Below are positions 27,951 through 36,989 of a DNA stretch of 64,000 nt, piece after piece. Under the pieces are notes generated by a model. It made no database searches. It was not told where the DNA came from and worked only from the letters and a program-made list of their open reading frames with translations. The stretch is from CAG-1031 sp964391735 (GTDB taxonomy: Bacteria > Bacteroidota > Bacteroidia > Bacteroidales > Muribaculaceae), in the NCBI GenBank assembly GCA_964391735.1, contig CAYMNF010000004.1, forward strand, positions 1 to 64,000. Direction: 5' to 3'. Each line of letters opens with the position of its first letter. Within the stretch, counting starts at the first letter, position 1. The position numbers and the translations under genes are program-made.

Positions 27951-27971
27951 ATTGCACAAGATTTCAAGCGA

Positions 27972-27979
27972 CAAAATTA
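27972..27979 (-). promoter_or_regulatory. Likely -7 element for the DUF6242-uppS-bamA operon
   Basis: TAATTTTG on the minus strand fits TAnnTTTG and lies 21 nt before the start codon. No clear TTTG is present at -33, so this is a partial match. Confidence 0.45.
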
Positions 27980-28045
27980 AAAAAAATAATGCAACTATCC
28001 ATGCTCATGTACCAAACTTTCAACTCAACGCTGAAAGATTGACAG

Positions 28046-28367
28046 CTAATAGCGGTCCTCGTTTGCCGAATGCGGGAAGCTTTCGCCCTGCTGTTCCCAT
28101 TTGGTGCGTAGCGCCTTCATGGCATTTTGCCACTGTTTTTGCTCGCTGGCGGTTACACTGCGATTCCCGTTGAAATAGGCTGACAACATGCTGTCATACC
28201 GCTCGTATGCACGTTTGTCCGCCAAGTTTTACGCCCACCAGTCCTGTTATAGAGTCGTAAGCCTCAGAGAAATTCATGCTTAGAGCCTTGGGGTTGTAAG
28301 CATAAACATTTATAACATTACCGAGGGCAGCCAATGTAAGTGCCGCACAAACCAAAAGTTTTTTCAT
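28046..28367 (-). pseudogene. Small secreted hypothetical protein, frameshifted
   Basis: The frame opens with a signal peptide (MKKLLVCAALTLAALGNVINVYA, start 28367) and runs to VGVKLGGQ before an early stop. Removing one G from the GG opposite 28222-28223 restores a continuous 106-residue frame: VGVKL joins ADKRAYERYDSMLSAYF, ending SFPHSANEDRY at 28046. The second half is clean and codon-like, so it was coding until recently, or the extra base is a sequencing or assembly error. No family is recognised. It lies 25 nt after gmd on the same strand. Confidence 0.75.
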
Positions 28368-28392
28368 ATTATAATGAGCGTTTTTGACAAAT

Positions 28393-29481
28393 TTATTTGA
28401 CGATGCCTTTCTCGAGGTATTCGGCGAGGTTGGTGTGGACGCGGCTGGCGGCATCATCGGCAGCAACTTTGCGCACATCGGCATCAACCATCAGGTTTAC
28501 CAACTCCTCAAAGGTGGTTTTCTGCGGGTTCCACCCTAATTCGGCACGCGCCTTGCACGGGTCTCCCCACAGGTTCACCACGTCGGTAGGCCGGTAAAAG
28601 TCGGGTGACACCTCAACCAACACTCGGCCGGTAGCACGGTCAATCCCTTTCTCGTTGCTTCCCTCACCCTGCCACTCAAGGTCTATCCCAACGCGTTTAA
28701 AAGCCAGGGTGGCAAACTCGCGCACGGTATGTTGCTCCCCGGTGGCTATCACAAAATCCTGAGGGGTGTCATGTTGAAGCATCTGCCACATACACTCCAC
28801 ATAGTCAGGGGCATATCCCCAATCACGCCGGCTTGAGAGGTTGCCCAACAGCAATTTATCCTGTTTGCCGGCAGCGATACGGGCGGCGGCAAGGGTAATC
28901 TTACGTGTCACAAAGGTCTCGCCGCGGCGCGGGCTCTCATGGTTGAACAGGATACCTGAGCAGCAGAACATATTGTAGGCCTCACGATACTCCTTTATTA
29001 TCCAGAAACCGTAGAGTTTAGCAACCGCGTAGGGGCTGTAGGGGTGGAAGGGGGTATTCTCGTTCTGAGGAACCTCCTCAACCTTACCATACAGCTCAGA
29101 GGTTGAAGCCTGGTATATGCGGCAACTTTTCTCAAGCCCACACAGGCGCACAGCCTCAAGTATGCGCAGAACCCCCGTGGCATCAACATTGGCGGTATAT
29201 TCAGGGCTGTCAAAACTTACCTGCACATGGCTCTGTGCGGCCAAGTTGTAGATTTCATCGGGACGCACGGCCGAAACCACCCGTACCAACGACATCGAGT
29301 CGGCCATGTCGGCATAGTGCAGGTGGAAATTGGGGTGACCCTCAAGGTGGGCAATGCGCTCACGATAATCTACCGATGAGCGCCTTATTATGCCGTTTAC
29401 CTCATATCCTTTTGACAATAGCAGCTCAGACAGATATGAGCCGTCCTGACCGGTTACACCGGTTATCAATGCTTTCTTCAT
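28393..29481 (-). CDS. gmd: GDP-mannose 4,6-dehydratase
   Basis: 362 residues from the ATG at 29481 (MKKALITGVTGQDGSYL). This short-chain dehydrogenase/reductase has the NADP-binding GVTGQDGSYL motif, the catalytic Ser/Thr-Tyr-Lys set (QASTSELYG; YSPYAVAKLYGFW) and the GDP-mannose region ILFNHESPRRGETFVTRKIT. It converts GDP-mannose to GDP-4-keto-6-deoxymannose, precursor of GDP-fucose. The usual partner fcl (GDP-fucose synthase) is not adjacent here. It starts 2 nt after uvrB. A TTG three codons upstream is an alternative start. Confidence 0.95.
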   Translation of the reverse strand: MKKALITGVTGQDGSYLSELLLSKGYEVNGIIRRSSVDYRERIAHLEGHPNFHLHYADMADSMSLVRVVSAVRPDEIYNLAAQSHVQVSFDSPEYTANVDATGVLRILEAVRLCGLEKSCRIYQASTSELYGKVEEVPQNENTPFHPYSPYAVAKLYGFWIIKEYREAYNMFCCSGILFNHESPRRGETFVTRKITLAAARIAAGKQDKLLLGNLSSRRDWGYAPDYVECMWQMLQHDTPQDFVIATGEQHTVREFATLAFKRVGIDLEWQGEGSNEKGIDRATGRVLVEVSPDFYRPTDVVNLWGDPCKARAELGWNPQKTTFEELVNLMVDADVRKVAADDAASRVHTNLAEYLEKGIVK

Positions 29482-29483
29482 CT

Positions 29484-31529
29484 TCAATCTTTGGCGTTTT
29501 TGATGCGCTCCTCAAGGTCTAACAACTCATCACGTAACTGTGCGGCGGTGCGGAAGTCCATCTTTTTTGCCGCCTGCATCATCTCGTCGCGGGTGCGTCG
29601 CGCTGCGGCCTCAAGGTCACTCTTGGTCATATATGCCACAACGGGGTCAGCAGCCAGCGAAATCTTCGGTACATATTCTGATGCGTAGGGCACCGGCTCG
29701 CGTTTGGTGCTACCCAACGGGGGCATGTCATTGGTGTCAATCCCCACAATTGCCTGGCGCGCTTTTATAATGGCCTTGGGCGTTATACCGTGTTCCTGGT
29801 TGTAGGCTAATTGTATCTCGCGCCGGCGCTCGGTCTCCACAATGGTGCGACGCATTGAGTCGGTGATGGTGTCGGCATACATTATCACACGCCCGTTCAG
29901 GTTGCGGGCCGCACGGCCAACGGTCTGTGTCAATGAGCGGTGGCTGCGCAGGAAACCCTCCTTGTCGGCATCAAGGATTGCCACTAAAGATACCTCAGGC
30001 AGGTCAAGACCCTCACGCAACAGGTTTACACCGATAAGCACATCATAGACACCGGCACGCAGGTCGTCAAGAATCTTTATACGGTCAAGGGCCTTGACAT
30101 CGCTGTGGATATACGCCGTCTTGTAGCGCAACTTCTGCATGTAGTCATTCAGCTCCTCGGCCATGCGTTTGGTAAGGGTCGTCACCAGTGTGCGCTCGCC
30201 TGCCTCAATGCGTTGTGATATGTTCTCCATCAGGTCGTCAACCTGGTGCAGCGACGGCCTCACCTCGATTATCGGGTCAAGCAACCCGGTGGGGCGTATA
30301 AGCTGCTCCACAACTACACCTTCGCTACGCTCCAACTCATAGTCAGCCGGGGTAGCGCTGACGTATACCGTCTGGGGTGTAAGGGCCTCGAACTCCTCAA
30401 ACTTCAGCGGGCGGTTATCCATGGCCGCCTCAAGCCTGAAGCCATACTGCACAAGGTTACGTTTGCGCGAAACGTCCCCGCCGTACATTGCGCGTATCTG
30501 CGGCACGGTTACGTGGCTCTCGTCAATTATGGTGAGGAAATCCTTGGGGAAATAGTCAAGCAGACAGAAAGGGCGCATCCCCGGTTCGCGTCCGTCAAAA
30601 TAGCGGCTGTAATTCTCAATGCCTGAACAGTGGCCTATCTCGCGAATCATCTCCACATCAAAGGTTACACGCTCACGCAGGCGGTCAGCCTCAAGAAGTT
30701 TGGCCTCTCGCACAAACTGGTCTGACTCGCGCCCTAAGTCAAGTTGTATCTGGTCCAGGGCGGCTGCCGTGCGCTCGGGGCTCGTCACAAATATGTTGGC
30801 GGGATAGATCTTAAAACTGTCATGTTTGCCGATGACAATATTGTCCTCACCCGTCATGGTGGTGATGCTCTCGATTTCGTTCCCCCAGAAAACCACGCGC
30901 ACGGTAACCTCCTCGTACGCCAACCGTATGTCAACGGTATCACCCGCAACGCGGAATGTCCCTCGGGCCGGGTTCTCATTGCTGCGGCTATACAGGGCGT
31001 TTACCAGTTCACGCAAAAACTTGTTTCGGGCAATTTTTTGTCCAACCTTTATCTCACGCACATTGGTGTTGAAGTCCTCGGGGTTGCCGATACCGTATAG
31101 GCATGACACCGATGATACCACTATGACATCACGCCGACCACTCAGCAGGGCCGACACCGTTGACAGACGCAAACGGTCAATCTCATCGTTTATCATCAAG
31201 TCTTTCTCGATGTACTTGTCTGATGTAGGGATGTAGGCTTCGGGCTGATAATAGTCATAATAGCTGACGAAATATTGCACCGAATTATTGGGGAAGAACC
31301 CCTTCATCTCACTGTACAACTGCGCTGCCAACGTCTTGTTGTGGCTCAGTATCAACGTGGGGCGCTGAACCTTTTGTATGACATTGGCCATAGTAAAGGT
31401 TTTGCCCGAGCCGGTGACACCTAACAGCGTCTGCGCCGGCATGCCGTCTTCAACCCCGCGTGCCAGCTGCTCAATGGCTTGCGGCTGGTCACCCGTGGGT
31501 TTGTAGTCTGATGCTATCTTGAAATCCAT
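29484..31529 (-). CDS. uvrB: Excinuclease ABC subunit B
   Basis: 681 residues from the ATG at 31529 (MDFKIASDYKPTGDQPQAI). It carries helicase motifs including Walker A GVTGSGKTFT, the beta-hairpin VSYYDYYQPEAYIPTSDKY, DEXH-type IDESH, the C-terminal helicase block LVTTLTKRMAEEL and a UVR motif at the end (KMDFRTAAQLRDELLDLEER) that binds UvrC. UvrB loads at lesions with UvrA in nucleotide excision repair; uvrA is also in this window at 45516-48353. Upstream in-frame residues to 31604 lie in the neighbouring gene and look non-coding. Confidence 0.97.
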   Translation of the reverse strand: MDFKIASDYKPTGDQPQAIEQLARGVEDGMPAQTLLGVTGSGKTFTMANVIQKVQRPTLILSHNKTLAAQLYSEMKGFFPNNSVQYFVSYYDYYQPEAYIPTSDKYIEKDLMINDEIDRLRLSTVSALLSGRRDVIVVSSVSCLYGIGNPEDFNTNVREIKVGQKIARNKFLRELVNALYSRSNENPARGTFRVAGDTVDIRLAYEEVTVRVVFWGNEIESITTMTGEDNIVIGKHDSFKIYPANIFVTSPERTAAALDQIQLDLGRESDQFVREAKLLEADRLRERVTFDVEMIREIGHCSGIENYSRYFDGREPGMRPFCLLDYFPKDFLTIIDESHVTVPQIRAMYGGDVSRKRNLVQYGFRLEAAMDNRPLKFEEFEALTPQTVYVSATPADYELERSEGVVVEQLIRPTGLLDPIIEVRPSLHQVDDLMENISQRIEAGERTLVTTLTKRMAEELNDYMQKLRYKTAYIHSDVKALDRIKILDDLRAGVYDVLIGVNLLREGLDLPEVSLVAILDADKEGFLRSHRSLTQTVGRAARNLNGRVIMYADTITDSMRRTIVETERRREIQLAYNQEHGITPKAIIKARQAIVGIDTNDMPPLGSTKREPVPYASEYVPKISLAADPVVAYMTKSDLEAAARRTRDEMMQAAKKMDFRTAAQLRDELLDLEERIKNAKD

Positions 31530-31548
31530 CTCTGTATCACTTTCTGTA

Positions 31549-32316
31549 TTAAACCAAATCTTCAGGGGCACCTTTTTGCGCCCAATATATAGTACAGGTC
31601 CCAAAGGTCATAGTGCGGAACGAGGCCTCGCTGAACCCGGCACGCGTCATCAGGGCTACCATGTCGGCACCCTGTGGAACCGCCTGTATCGATGCAGGCA
31701 GGTAGCTGTAGGCCGACAGGTCCTTTGAAACCATTTTGCCCACCAAGGGGATAATATGCTTGGTGTAGAGGTCATAGATAGGCCTCACAACCCGGTTTTT
31801 AGGCGTGGAGAGTTCCAGAATCATCAACAGTCCCCCGGGGCGCATCACCCGGTACATCTCCCGATATCCGGCCTCGATGTCCTCAAAGTTGCGAACCCCG
31901 TATGCTGCCGTCACCACGTCAAAGCTCTCATCCGGGAAGGGGAGTTGCAGACAGTCGGCGCGACTGAAGGTGATAATGTCGGCCAACCCGGCTGCCGATA
32001 CCTTGCGGTGTCCTACCTCCAGCATCTCTTTTGACAGGTCTACCGCGGTAATACCTACCGGGTCCAGTTTGCGGGCCATCATCATGGCCAGGTCCCCGGT
32101 GCCTGAGGCAACATCCAGGATATAACGCGGCGCATTATGCCTCATGGCAATCAGTTTGATGGCCCGGTTTCGCCAATGGCGGTCAATACCCAACGTCATC
32201 AACCTGTTCATAAGGTCATAGGCCGGGGCTATGTTGTCAAACATTGCCTCGACCTGGTCGGCCTTTCCGCGACCATCGTTGTTCCCGTACGGGTTTATGT
32301 GTTCAACCTCAGGCAT
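31549..32316 (-). CDS. ubiE: Demethylmenaquinone methyltransferase
   Basis: 255 residues from the ATG at 32316 (MPEVEHINPYGNNDG), overlapping the purC end by 8 nt. SAM-dependent methyltransferase of the UbiE/MenG family: VEAMFDNIAPAYDLMNRLMTLGIDRHWR (residues about 20-45), SAM motif ILDVASGTGDLA, and DVVTAAYGVRNFEDIEAGYREMYRV. It methylates demethylmenaquinone in the last step of menaquinone synthesis, the quinone of anaerobic fumarate respiration in Bacteroidales. Also called menG. It is the only menaquinone gene in the window. Confidence 0.95.
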   Translation of the reverse strand: MPEVEHINPYGNNDGRGKADQVEAMFDNIAPAYDLMNRLMTLGIDRHWRNRAIKLIAMRHNAPRYILDVASGTGDLAMMMARKLDPVGITAVDLSKEMLEVGHRKVSAAGLADIITFSRADCLQLPFPDESFDVVTAAYGVRNFEDIEAGYREMYRVMRPGGLLMILELSTPKNRVVRPIYDLYTKHIIPLVGKMVSKDLSAYSYLPASIQAVPQGADMVALMTRAGFSEASFRTMTFGTCTIYWAQKGAPEDLV

Positions 32317-33268
32317 GCAACTGTTCCAGGAAGTTAAGGACATTTGTAGCGATGCGCTCGGTGATGTCACTCTCGTCAGCGGGGGTGAACACCTGGCCCG
32401 TCACATGCTCATAAAGCTCGATATACCGCTCTGAAACCGACTTTATCATTGCCTCGTCCATCACGGGAACCTGTTGGCCTGCTTTTCCCTCAAAACCTTG
32501 TGACATCAGCCATTGGCGCACAAACTCTTTTGACAACTGTTTCTGCGGTTTACCCTCGGCCAACAGCTCTTGGTATCCGTTGGCATAGAAATAGCGGCTT
32601 GAGTCGGGGGTGTGAATCTCGTCAATAAGTATAACCTTGCCGTCATACTTCCCGAACTCATATTTGGTGTCAACCATCAGCAAGCCTTTCTCGGCAGCCA
32701 TGTCGGCACCGCGTTTATAGAGTGCACGGGTATATTCCTCGATTTGCGCATACTCTTCTGCCGGAACCAGTCCGCGAGCAACTATCTCGGCTGCTGAAAT
32801 ATTTTCGTCATGTCCCTCGGCAGCCTTGGTAGTCGGGGTAATGATGGGCTCGGGGAAGGCCTGGTTTTCAACCATTCCCTCAGGCAGCTGTACACCGCAC
32901 AGCTCACGCGCACCGGCCTTGTAAGCACGCCAGGCACTACCGCTGAGGTACCCCCTGATAATCATTTCAACAGGGTAGGCCTCGGCCTTGACACCTACAG
33001 TGACCATGGGGTCCGGTGAGGCCAGGCACCAGTTGGGAACAATGTCCTCGGTGGCTTTCAGGAAGTAGGCTGCCAACTGGTTCAAAACCTGCCCTTTATA
33101 TGGTATGCCCTGTGGCAGTATAACATCAAAGGCCGATATGCGGTCGGTGGCTATTACGGCCAACATGTCATCATTCAGCGTGTACACATCGCGCACCTTG
33201 CCATGATATACTGCTGTCTGGCCGGGGAAGTTGAAGTCGGTTTTTGTGAGGGTTACCATAGTTGTCAT
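32309..33268 (-). CDS. purC: Phosphoribosylaminoimidazole-succinocarboxamide synthase (SAICAR synthetase)
   Basis: 319 residues. The family core includes VYHGKVRDVYTLNDDMLAVI, ATDRISAFDVILPQGIPYKG, EMIIRGYLSGSAWR, and the ATP/metal site segment LLMVDTKYEFGKYDGKVILIDEIHTPDSSRY. It joins CAIR and aspartate in purine biosynthesis. The long form (about 310 residues) is that of Bacteroidetes and fungi rather than the 240-residue E. coli type. Between menaquinone methyltransferase and ddl, with no other pur genes in view. Confidence 0.97.
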   Translation of the reverse strand: MTTMVTLTKTDFNFPGQTAVYHGKVRDVYTLNDDMLAVIATDRISAFDVILPQGIPYKGQVLNQLAAYFLKATEDIVPNWCLASPDPMVTVGVKAEAYPVEMIIRGYLSGSAWRAYKAGARELCGVQLPEGMVENQAFPEPIITPTTKAAEGHDENISAAEIVARGLVPAEEYAQIEEYTRALYKRGADMAAEKGLLMVDTKYEFGKYDGKVILIDEIHTPDSSRYFYANGYQELLAEGKPQKQLSKEFVRQWLMSQGFEGKAGQQVPVMDEAMIKSVSERYIELYEHVTGQVFTPADESDITERIATNVLNFLEQLHA

Positions 33269-33302
33269 TATTTTATATTTTCAGCATTCTTGTTCAGGGC
33301 TC

Positions 33303-34493
33303 TCATTTGCGGGGGGCTTTCCCTTTCATCCCCCCTTTGGCGCCACCGGTCAGGGCAAAAATGTTGGCGCCGTAAGACACTGTCTTGCGCTCACGTGCAC
33401 GGTTGCGCTTCAGGGCCAGCTGCACCAGCTTGTCCATGAGGGCAGGGAAGCTGATGCCCGTTGCCTCCCACAGGTAAAAGGACAACGACCCGGGTATGGT
33501 GTTTATTTCGTTGACATAAATTTTGTCTGTGTCGCGGTCAATAATCATGTCAACGCGGCTAACACCGTGGCACCCAAGTACTCTGAAAGCCTCACCGGCC
33601 AGAAAGCGTATGCGGTCGCTGACCTCCTGAGGCAGGTCGGCCGGGATGCGTTTCTCGGCTGATGCCATTCCCTTTGCACCTTTGGTGCCACCCATGTATT
33701 TGTCCTCGTATGACAGTATCTCGCCCGACTTAACAGGCTCCTCGCATACCGAGGTGGTGTATTCGTCGGCATCGCCAAGCACCGAGCAGTTGATCTCCTG
33801 CAGGTTCACTATCATGTGCTCCACTATCAGGCGGTCTGAATAGCGCGCAGCCTCGTCAATGGCTGTTATCAGTGCCTCACGGTTGTCAGCACGGTGTATG
33901 CCCACCGATGAGCCTAAGTTAGCCGGCTTCACGATTACCGGATACCCAAGTTTTGACTCTATGCGCTCAATAATATTGTCGCGGGTGCTGAACCACTGTT
34001 GGTCGGTAAACCAAACGTAGTCCACCACCGGAACGTCATCGGCCTGGAGTATCATCTTCATGGTTATCTTGTCCATACCGTTGGCTGAGGCAAGGGTGTT
34101 ACACCCAGCAAAGGGGATGCCGATGGTCTCGAGAACACCCTCAAACACGCCGTCCTCACCGTTTGAGCCGTGTAATACCGGCAGGGCAATATCAAGCTTT
34201 TTAACAACATCGTTTCCAAAAAGCTTTTTTTGACTGCGGTAAAGATTTGTGTCGCCGTATATCGGGCGCATATAAACCTCGGTACAGCGTTCAAGCAGCG
34301 CCTTGGTGTCACGAAAGTTTGCCACGTCCATAAGGGCATCGCCCGTATACCAGCGGCCATCCTTGGTTATATAGATGGGGGTAACGTCATATTTGTTGCG
34401 GTCAATTGCCGCCATGGCCTGGTTGGCCGAGATTACTGAGATTTCATGCTCGGTGGAACGTCCGCCGAAGAATACCGCTACTGAAGTTTTCAC
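33303..34493 (-). CDS. D-alanine--D-alanine ligase-like ATP-grasp enzyme (atypical)
   Basis: 396 residues, longer than usual Ddl (300-370). N-terminal VAVFFGGRSTEHEISVISANQA and HGSNGEDGVFEGVLETIGIPFAG are typical Ddl. The ATP-grasp core has YPVIVKPANLGSSVGIHRADN and the metal site RVDMIIDRDTDKIYVNEINT. The second-substrate region is IPGSLSFYLWEATG where E. coli Ddl has PGMTSHSL, so it belongs to a divergent Ddl branch and may join D-Ala to another partner. A basic glycine-rich tail (GGAKGGMKGKAPRK) ends the protein. It lies 12 nt after a membrane MurF-like gene, so the two successive ligases are co-expressed. Confidence 0.88.
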   Translation of the reverse strand: MKTSVAVFFGGRSTEHEISVISANQAMAAIDRNKYDVTPIYITKDGRWYTGDALMDVANFRDTKALLERCTEVYMRPIYGDTNLYRSQKKLFGNDVVKKLDIALPVLHGSNGEDGVFEGVLETIGIPFAGCNTLASANGMDKITMKMILQADDVPVVDYVWFTDQQWFSTRDNIIERIESKLGYPVIVKPANLGSSVGIHRADNREALITAIDEAARYSDRLIVEHMIVNLQEINCSVLGDADEYTTSVCEEPVKSGEILSYEDKYMGGTKGAKGMASAEKRIPADLPQEVSDRIRFLAGEAFRVLGCHGVSRVDMIIDRDTDKIYVNEINTIPGSLSFYLWEATGISFPALMDKLVQLALKRNRARERKTVSYGANIFALTGGAKGGMKGKAPRK

Positions 34494-34505
34494 GCGTCTA
34501 TGTAT

Positions 34506-36113
34506 TTATTTAAATGTGTCAGGAAGGTCATTCTCATACAGTACCGTGTCCCCCGGCTGTATGATAGTTTGCAACAGGGCTTGTGCCTCTTTGAAGTTGG
34601 CCACCGGGTGGATTTGGGCTTGGGGCATATTTCCCTCTTCCAACCCTTCGGATATGGCACGGCGATTAAGCTCGTTTACTATTATCACAACGTCGGCTGA
34701 GGTCGCTGCCAGGCGTCCGAACTCCTTATTCAGTTCATATTGCTGCTGTCCGAGTTCCACCATGCCGGGTGTCACAAGTATGCGTTTGCCGCTGTCCATG
34801 GCCTTGAGAACGTCAAGGGCCATTTTGCTGCCGTGGGGGTTGCTGTTGAAGGCATCATCGATTATGGTGACACCGCCGGGGGTGCGTTTCAGCGACAGAC
34901 GGTGCTCAACCTGGTCAATCTGCTCTACAGCCAGTTTTATTTTCTCAACCGGTACTCCCAGTTTCAGGGCAACAATCACGGCGGCGGCCAGGTTTGAAAC
35001 GTTGCATTCGCCCACCAGACGGGTTTTCAGGGTCAGCCCCTCGGGGGTTAGACCGGGGCCGCGCAGCGTAAAGGTGGTGCCGTCGCGACGGTAGGCAACC
35101 TCAGTGAACTGCCATGCAGCGTCCTGTCCATACCTTTCTACCTCAATATCACCCCTGATGCGGCGCTTGGCTATCTCGGGGAAGTCATCATTGATTACAG
35201 CAATCCCACCGGGGGGCAGGGCGTCGACAATCTCAAATTTGGTGTCGGCAACACGTTGTATGCTTTTAAAGGTCTCAAGGTGCTGAGGTCCAACGGCCGT
35301 CACGATGCTTATCTGCGGATGCACCAGGTCACATATCTCCTTGATGTCCCCGGGTTGCTTGGCTCCCATCTCGGCAATGAACACCTGCGTGTAGGGTTTC
35401 ATCATCTCACGCACGGTGCGCACTACACCCATGGTGGTATTGTAGCTGCCGGGGGTCATCAGCGTCTCAAAATGCTCAGACAATATGCGGTAAAGATAAT
35501 GCTTGGTTGATGTCTTGCCGTAACTGCCGGTAATACCCACCACGCGCAAGTCGGGGATGCCTCGCAAAATCTTGCGCGCATCATTGATATACCTGTTGTT
35601 GATATATTTTTCAACCGGCATCAATATCCAGACAGCTGTAAGCGCAATGATATGGCTACCGCAATAACATCCCAAGGCTGCCACCGTAATATCGTATATC
35701 CCGTGGGATACCGACTCGGTTCCGTTGAACAGGAAGAACACGGCCACCATAACCCCAACAGCCAATCCCGACATCACCCCATAGATGCGTTTGGCGCGCG
35801 GGGTGAATACAAGGGGCTTCTTGTACTTTATTTGCGAAATCTTAAATCCGTCATACAGGGCTGTCAGCAAAATCAGCAACATGCCGATGTTGTCTCCCGC
35901 CAACAGCGGGAACATGGCCAGGAACAGCACCACGATAGCCAAAAGGCGTGCAACCGTGCTTGTGTCACCGCTTTTTGACAACCAACGTTGATAGCGTTCA
36001 GGGCGATAGGAGTTTTGCTGCAGCATGGTCAGACAGCGACGCAACTCAAGGCACAACGTCCCGAGCATTGTGGCGCCCACCATGCCATAGAGGATTATTT
36101 GCAACAGTTCCAT
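34506..36113 (-). CDS. Membrane-anchored MurF-like Mur ligase
   Basis: 535 residues. The first ~170 residues hold about five hydrophobic segments (start MELLQIILYGMVGATMLG, around 55-90, 110-160). Then comes a Mur ligase: ATP-binding GITGSYGKTSTKHYLY (near 193), GPQHLETFKSIQRVADTKFE (near 275), central and C-terminal domain motifs (IIDDAFNSNPHGSKMALDVLKAM, ILVTPGMVELG). MurF adds D-Ala-D-Ala to UDP-MurNAc-tripeptide in the cytoplasm; a membrane-bound form is not the housekeeping enzyme, so this is likely a second, specialised ligase. It is paired with the atypical ddl and an alpha/beta hydrolase. Confidence 0.85.
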   Translation of the reverse strand: MELLQIILYGMVGATMLGTLCLELRRCLTMLQQNSYRPERYQRWLSKSGDTSTVARLLAIVVLFLAMFPLLAGDNIGMLLILLTALYDGFKISQIKYKKPLVFTPRAKRIYGVMSGLAVGVMVAVFFLFNGTESVSHGIYDITVAALGCYCGSHIIALTAVWILMPVEKYINNRYINDARKILRGIPDLRVVGITGSYGKTSTKHYLYRILSEHFETLMTPGSYNTTMGVVRTVREMMKPYTQVFIAEMGAKQPGDIKEICDLVHPQISIVTAVGPQHLETFKSIQRVADTKFEIVDALPPGGIAVINDDFPEIAKRRIRGDIEVERYGQDAAWQFTEVAYRRDGTTFTLRGPGLTPEGLTLKTRLVGECNVSNLAAAVIVALKLGVPVEKIKLAVEQIDQVEHRLSLKRTPGGVTIIDDAFNSNPHGSKMALDVLKAMDSGKRILVTPGMVELGQQQYELNKEFGRLAATSADVVIIVNELNRRAISEGLEEGNMPQAQIHPVANFKEAQALLQTIIQPGDTVLYENDLPDTFK

Positions 36114-36136
36114 ATATTTTCTTCTTATCCGTTTAT

Positions 36137-36907
36137 TTAGCTTTTGAGGAAACTTGCCAGTGCGCCCCCGGCTATCCCGGGATTGTCAAGAAATGAGAAA
36201 TGTCCGGCCCCGGGGATGCTCACAAGCCCGGCATCGGGTACCAATTTTTCAATCAATTTGGCATGTTTAAGGGGGGTAGCAGTGTCATTCTCTCCCCAAA
36301 TCAGCAGGGTGGGGCACCCTATGCGGGGCAACTCCGGGCCCAAGTCGCGGTTGGTGATGCGTGACATGATGGCCCGCATCTTGGGCGATGAGTTGACATA
36401 GTCGGTGGACCCGACTTTGCGCCTGGCGGCCTCGATACGCGCTGCTGCTTTCTCCTTGCCAAGCAGCAGTTCCATTAGGCGGCGACGGGCCTTATAGCTA
36501 TACACCTTTATGTACCACTTCAGGTTGTGTCGGCGTATACAGGCCGCATCAACAAGCACCAGCTTCTCAACGGCCCTGCGGGATGCTGTCAAGGCCGCAA
36601 TCTGCCCCCCGAATGAGTGACCTATCAACACCGGTTTTTGACCCGGCACCTCGCTGTCAAGAAACGATTCAAGCCAATCGGCATACTCCTCAACATTCCA
36701 GACATCAGCCGGTTCACTGCTCTTGCCGAATCCCGGCAGGTCAAGCGAGATTACACGTCGGCCACATCTCTCAGCCACTGCCCCAAGCGATGCCAACGTT
36801 GAAAGGTTACATCCCCAGCCGTGGAGAAGCACCACCGCATTGCCGGCACCTTCCATGCTGTCGGTCCATCGGGTTTCAACACCGTTTATGTTCCGATTTT
36901 TTTCCAT
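36137..36907 (-). CDS. Alpha/beta hydrolase
   Basis: 256 residues from the ATG at 36907 (MEKNRNINGV). Fold hallmarks: oxyanion segment VVLLHGWGCNLSTL, nucleophile elbow IGHSFGGQ (Ser), acid in LLIWGENDTATP (Asp) and GAGHFSFL (His), so the catalytic triad is complete. No signal peptide, so it is probably cytoplasmic. It could be an esterase, amidase or peptidase; substrate unknown. It lies first in a likely three-gene operon with murF-like and ddl-like genes (23- and 12-nt gaps), so a role in cell-wall precursor chemistry is plausible. A longer start at 36931 is possible. Confidence 0.85.
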   Translation of the reverse strand: MEKNRNINGVETRWTDSMEGAGNAVVLLHGWGCNLSTLASLGAVAERCGRRVISLDLPGFGKSSEPADVWNVEEYADWLESFLDSEVPGQKPVLIGHSFGGQIAALTASRRAVEKLVLVDAACIRRHNLKWYIKVYSYKARRRLMELLLGKEKAAARIEAARRKVGSTDYVNSSPKMRAIMSRITNRDLGPELPRIGCPTLLIWGENDTATPLKHAKLIEKLVPDAGLVSIPGAGHFSFLDNPGIAGGALASFLKS

Positions 36908-36989
36908 TCGGCAAATTTTTCCTGACTGCAAAAATAAGCATTTTCCGCCAATACCGAAATCCCCCGTCAGGACAATCTGCTATTTGGAA

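Noticed and set aside
29482..29487. TTG start for gmd
   Set aside because: The ATG at 29481 gives the canonical MKKALITGVTGQDG N-terminus and leaves uvrB intact.
34375..35094. Long plus-strand frame (239 codons) opposite murF/ddl
   Set aside because: It is antisense to two well-supported ligase genes; its Ser/Arg-rich composition is typical of a shadow frame.
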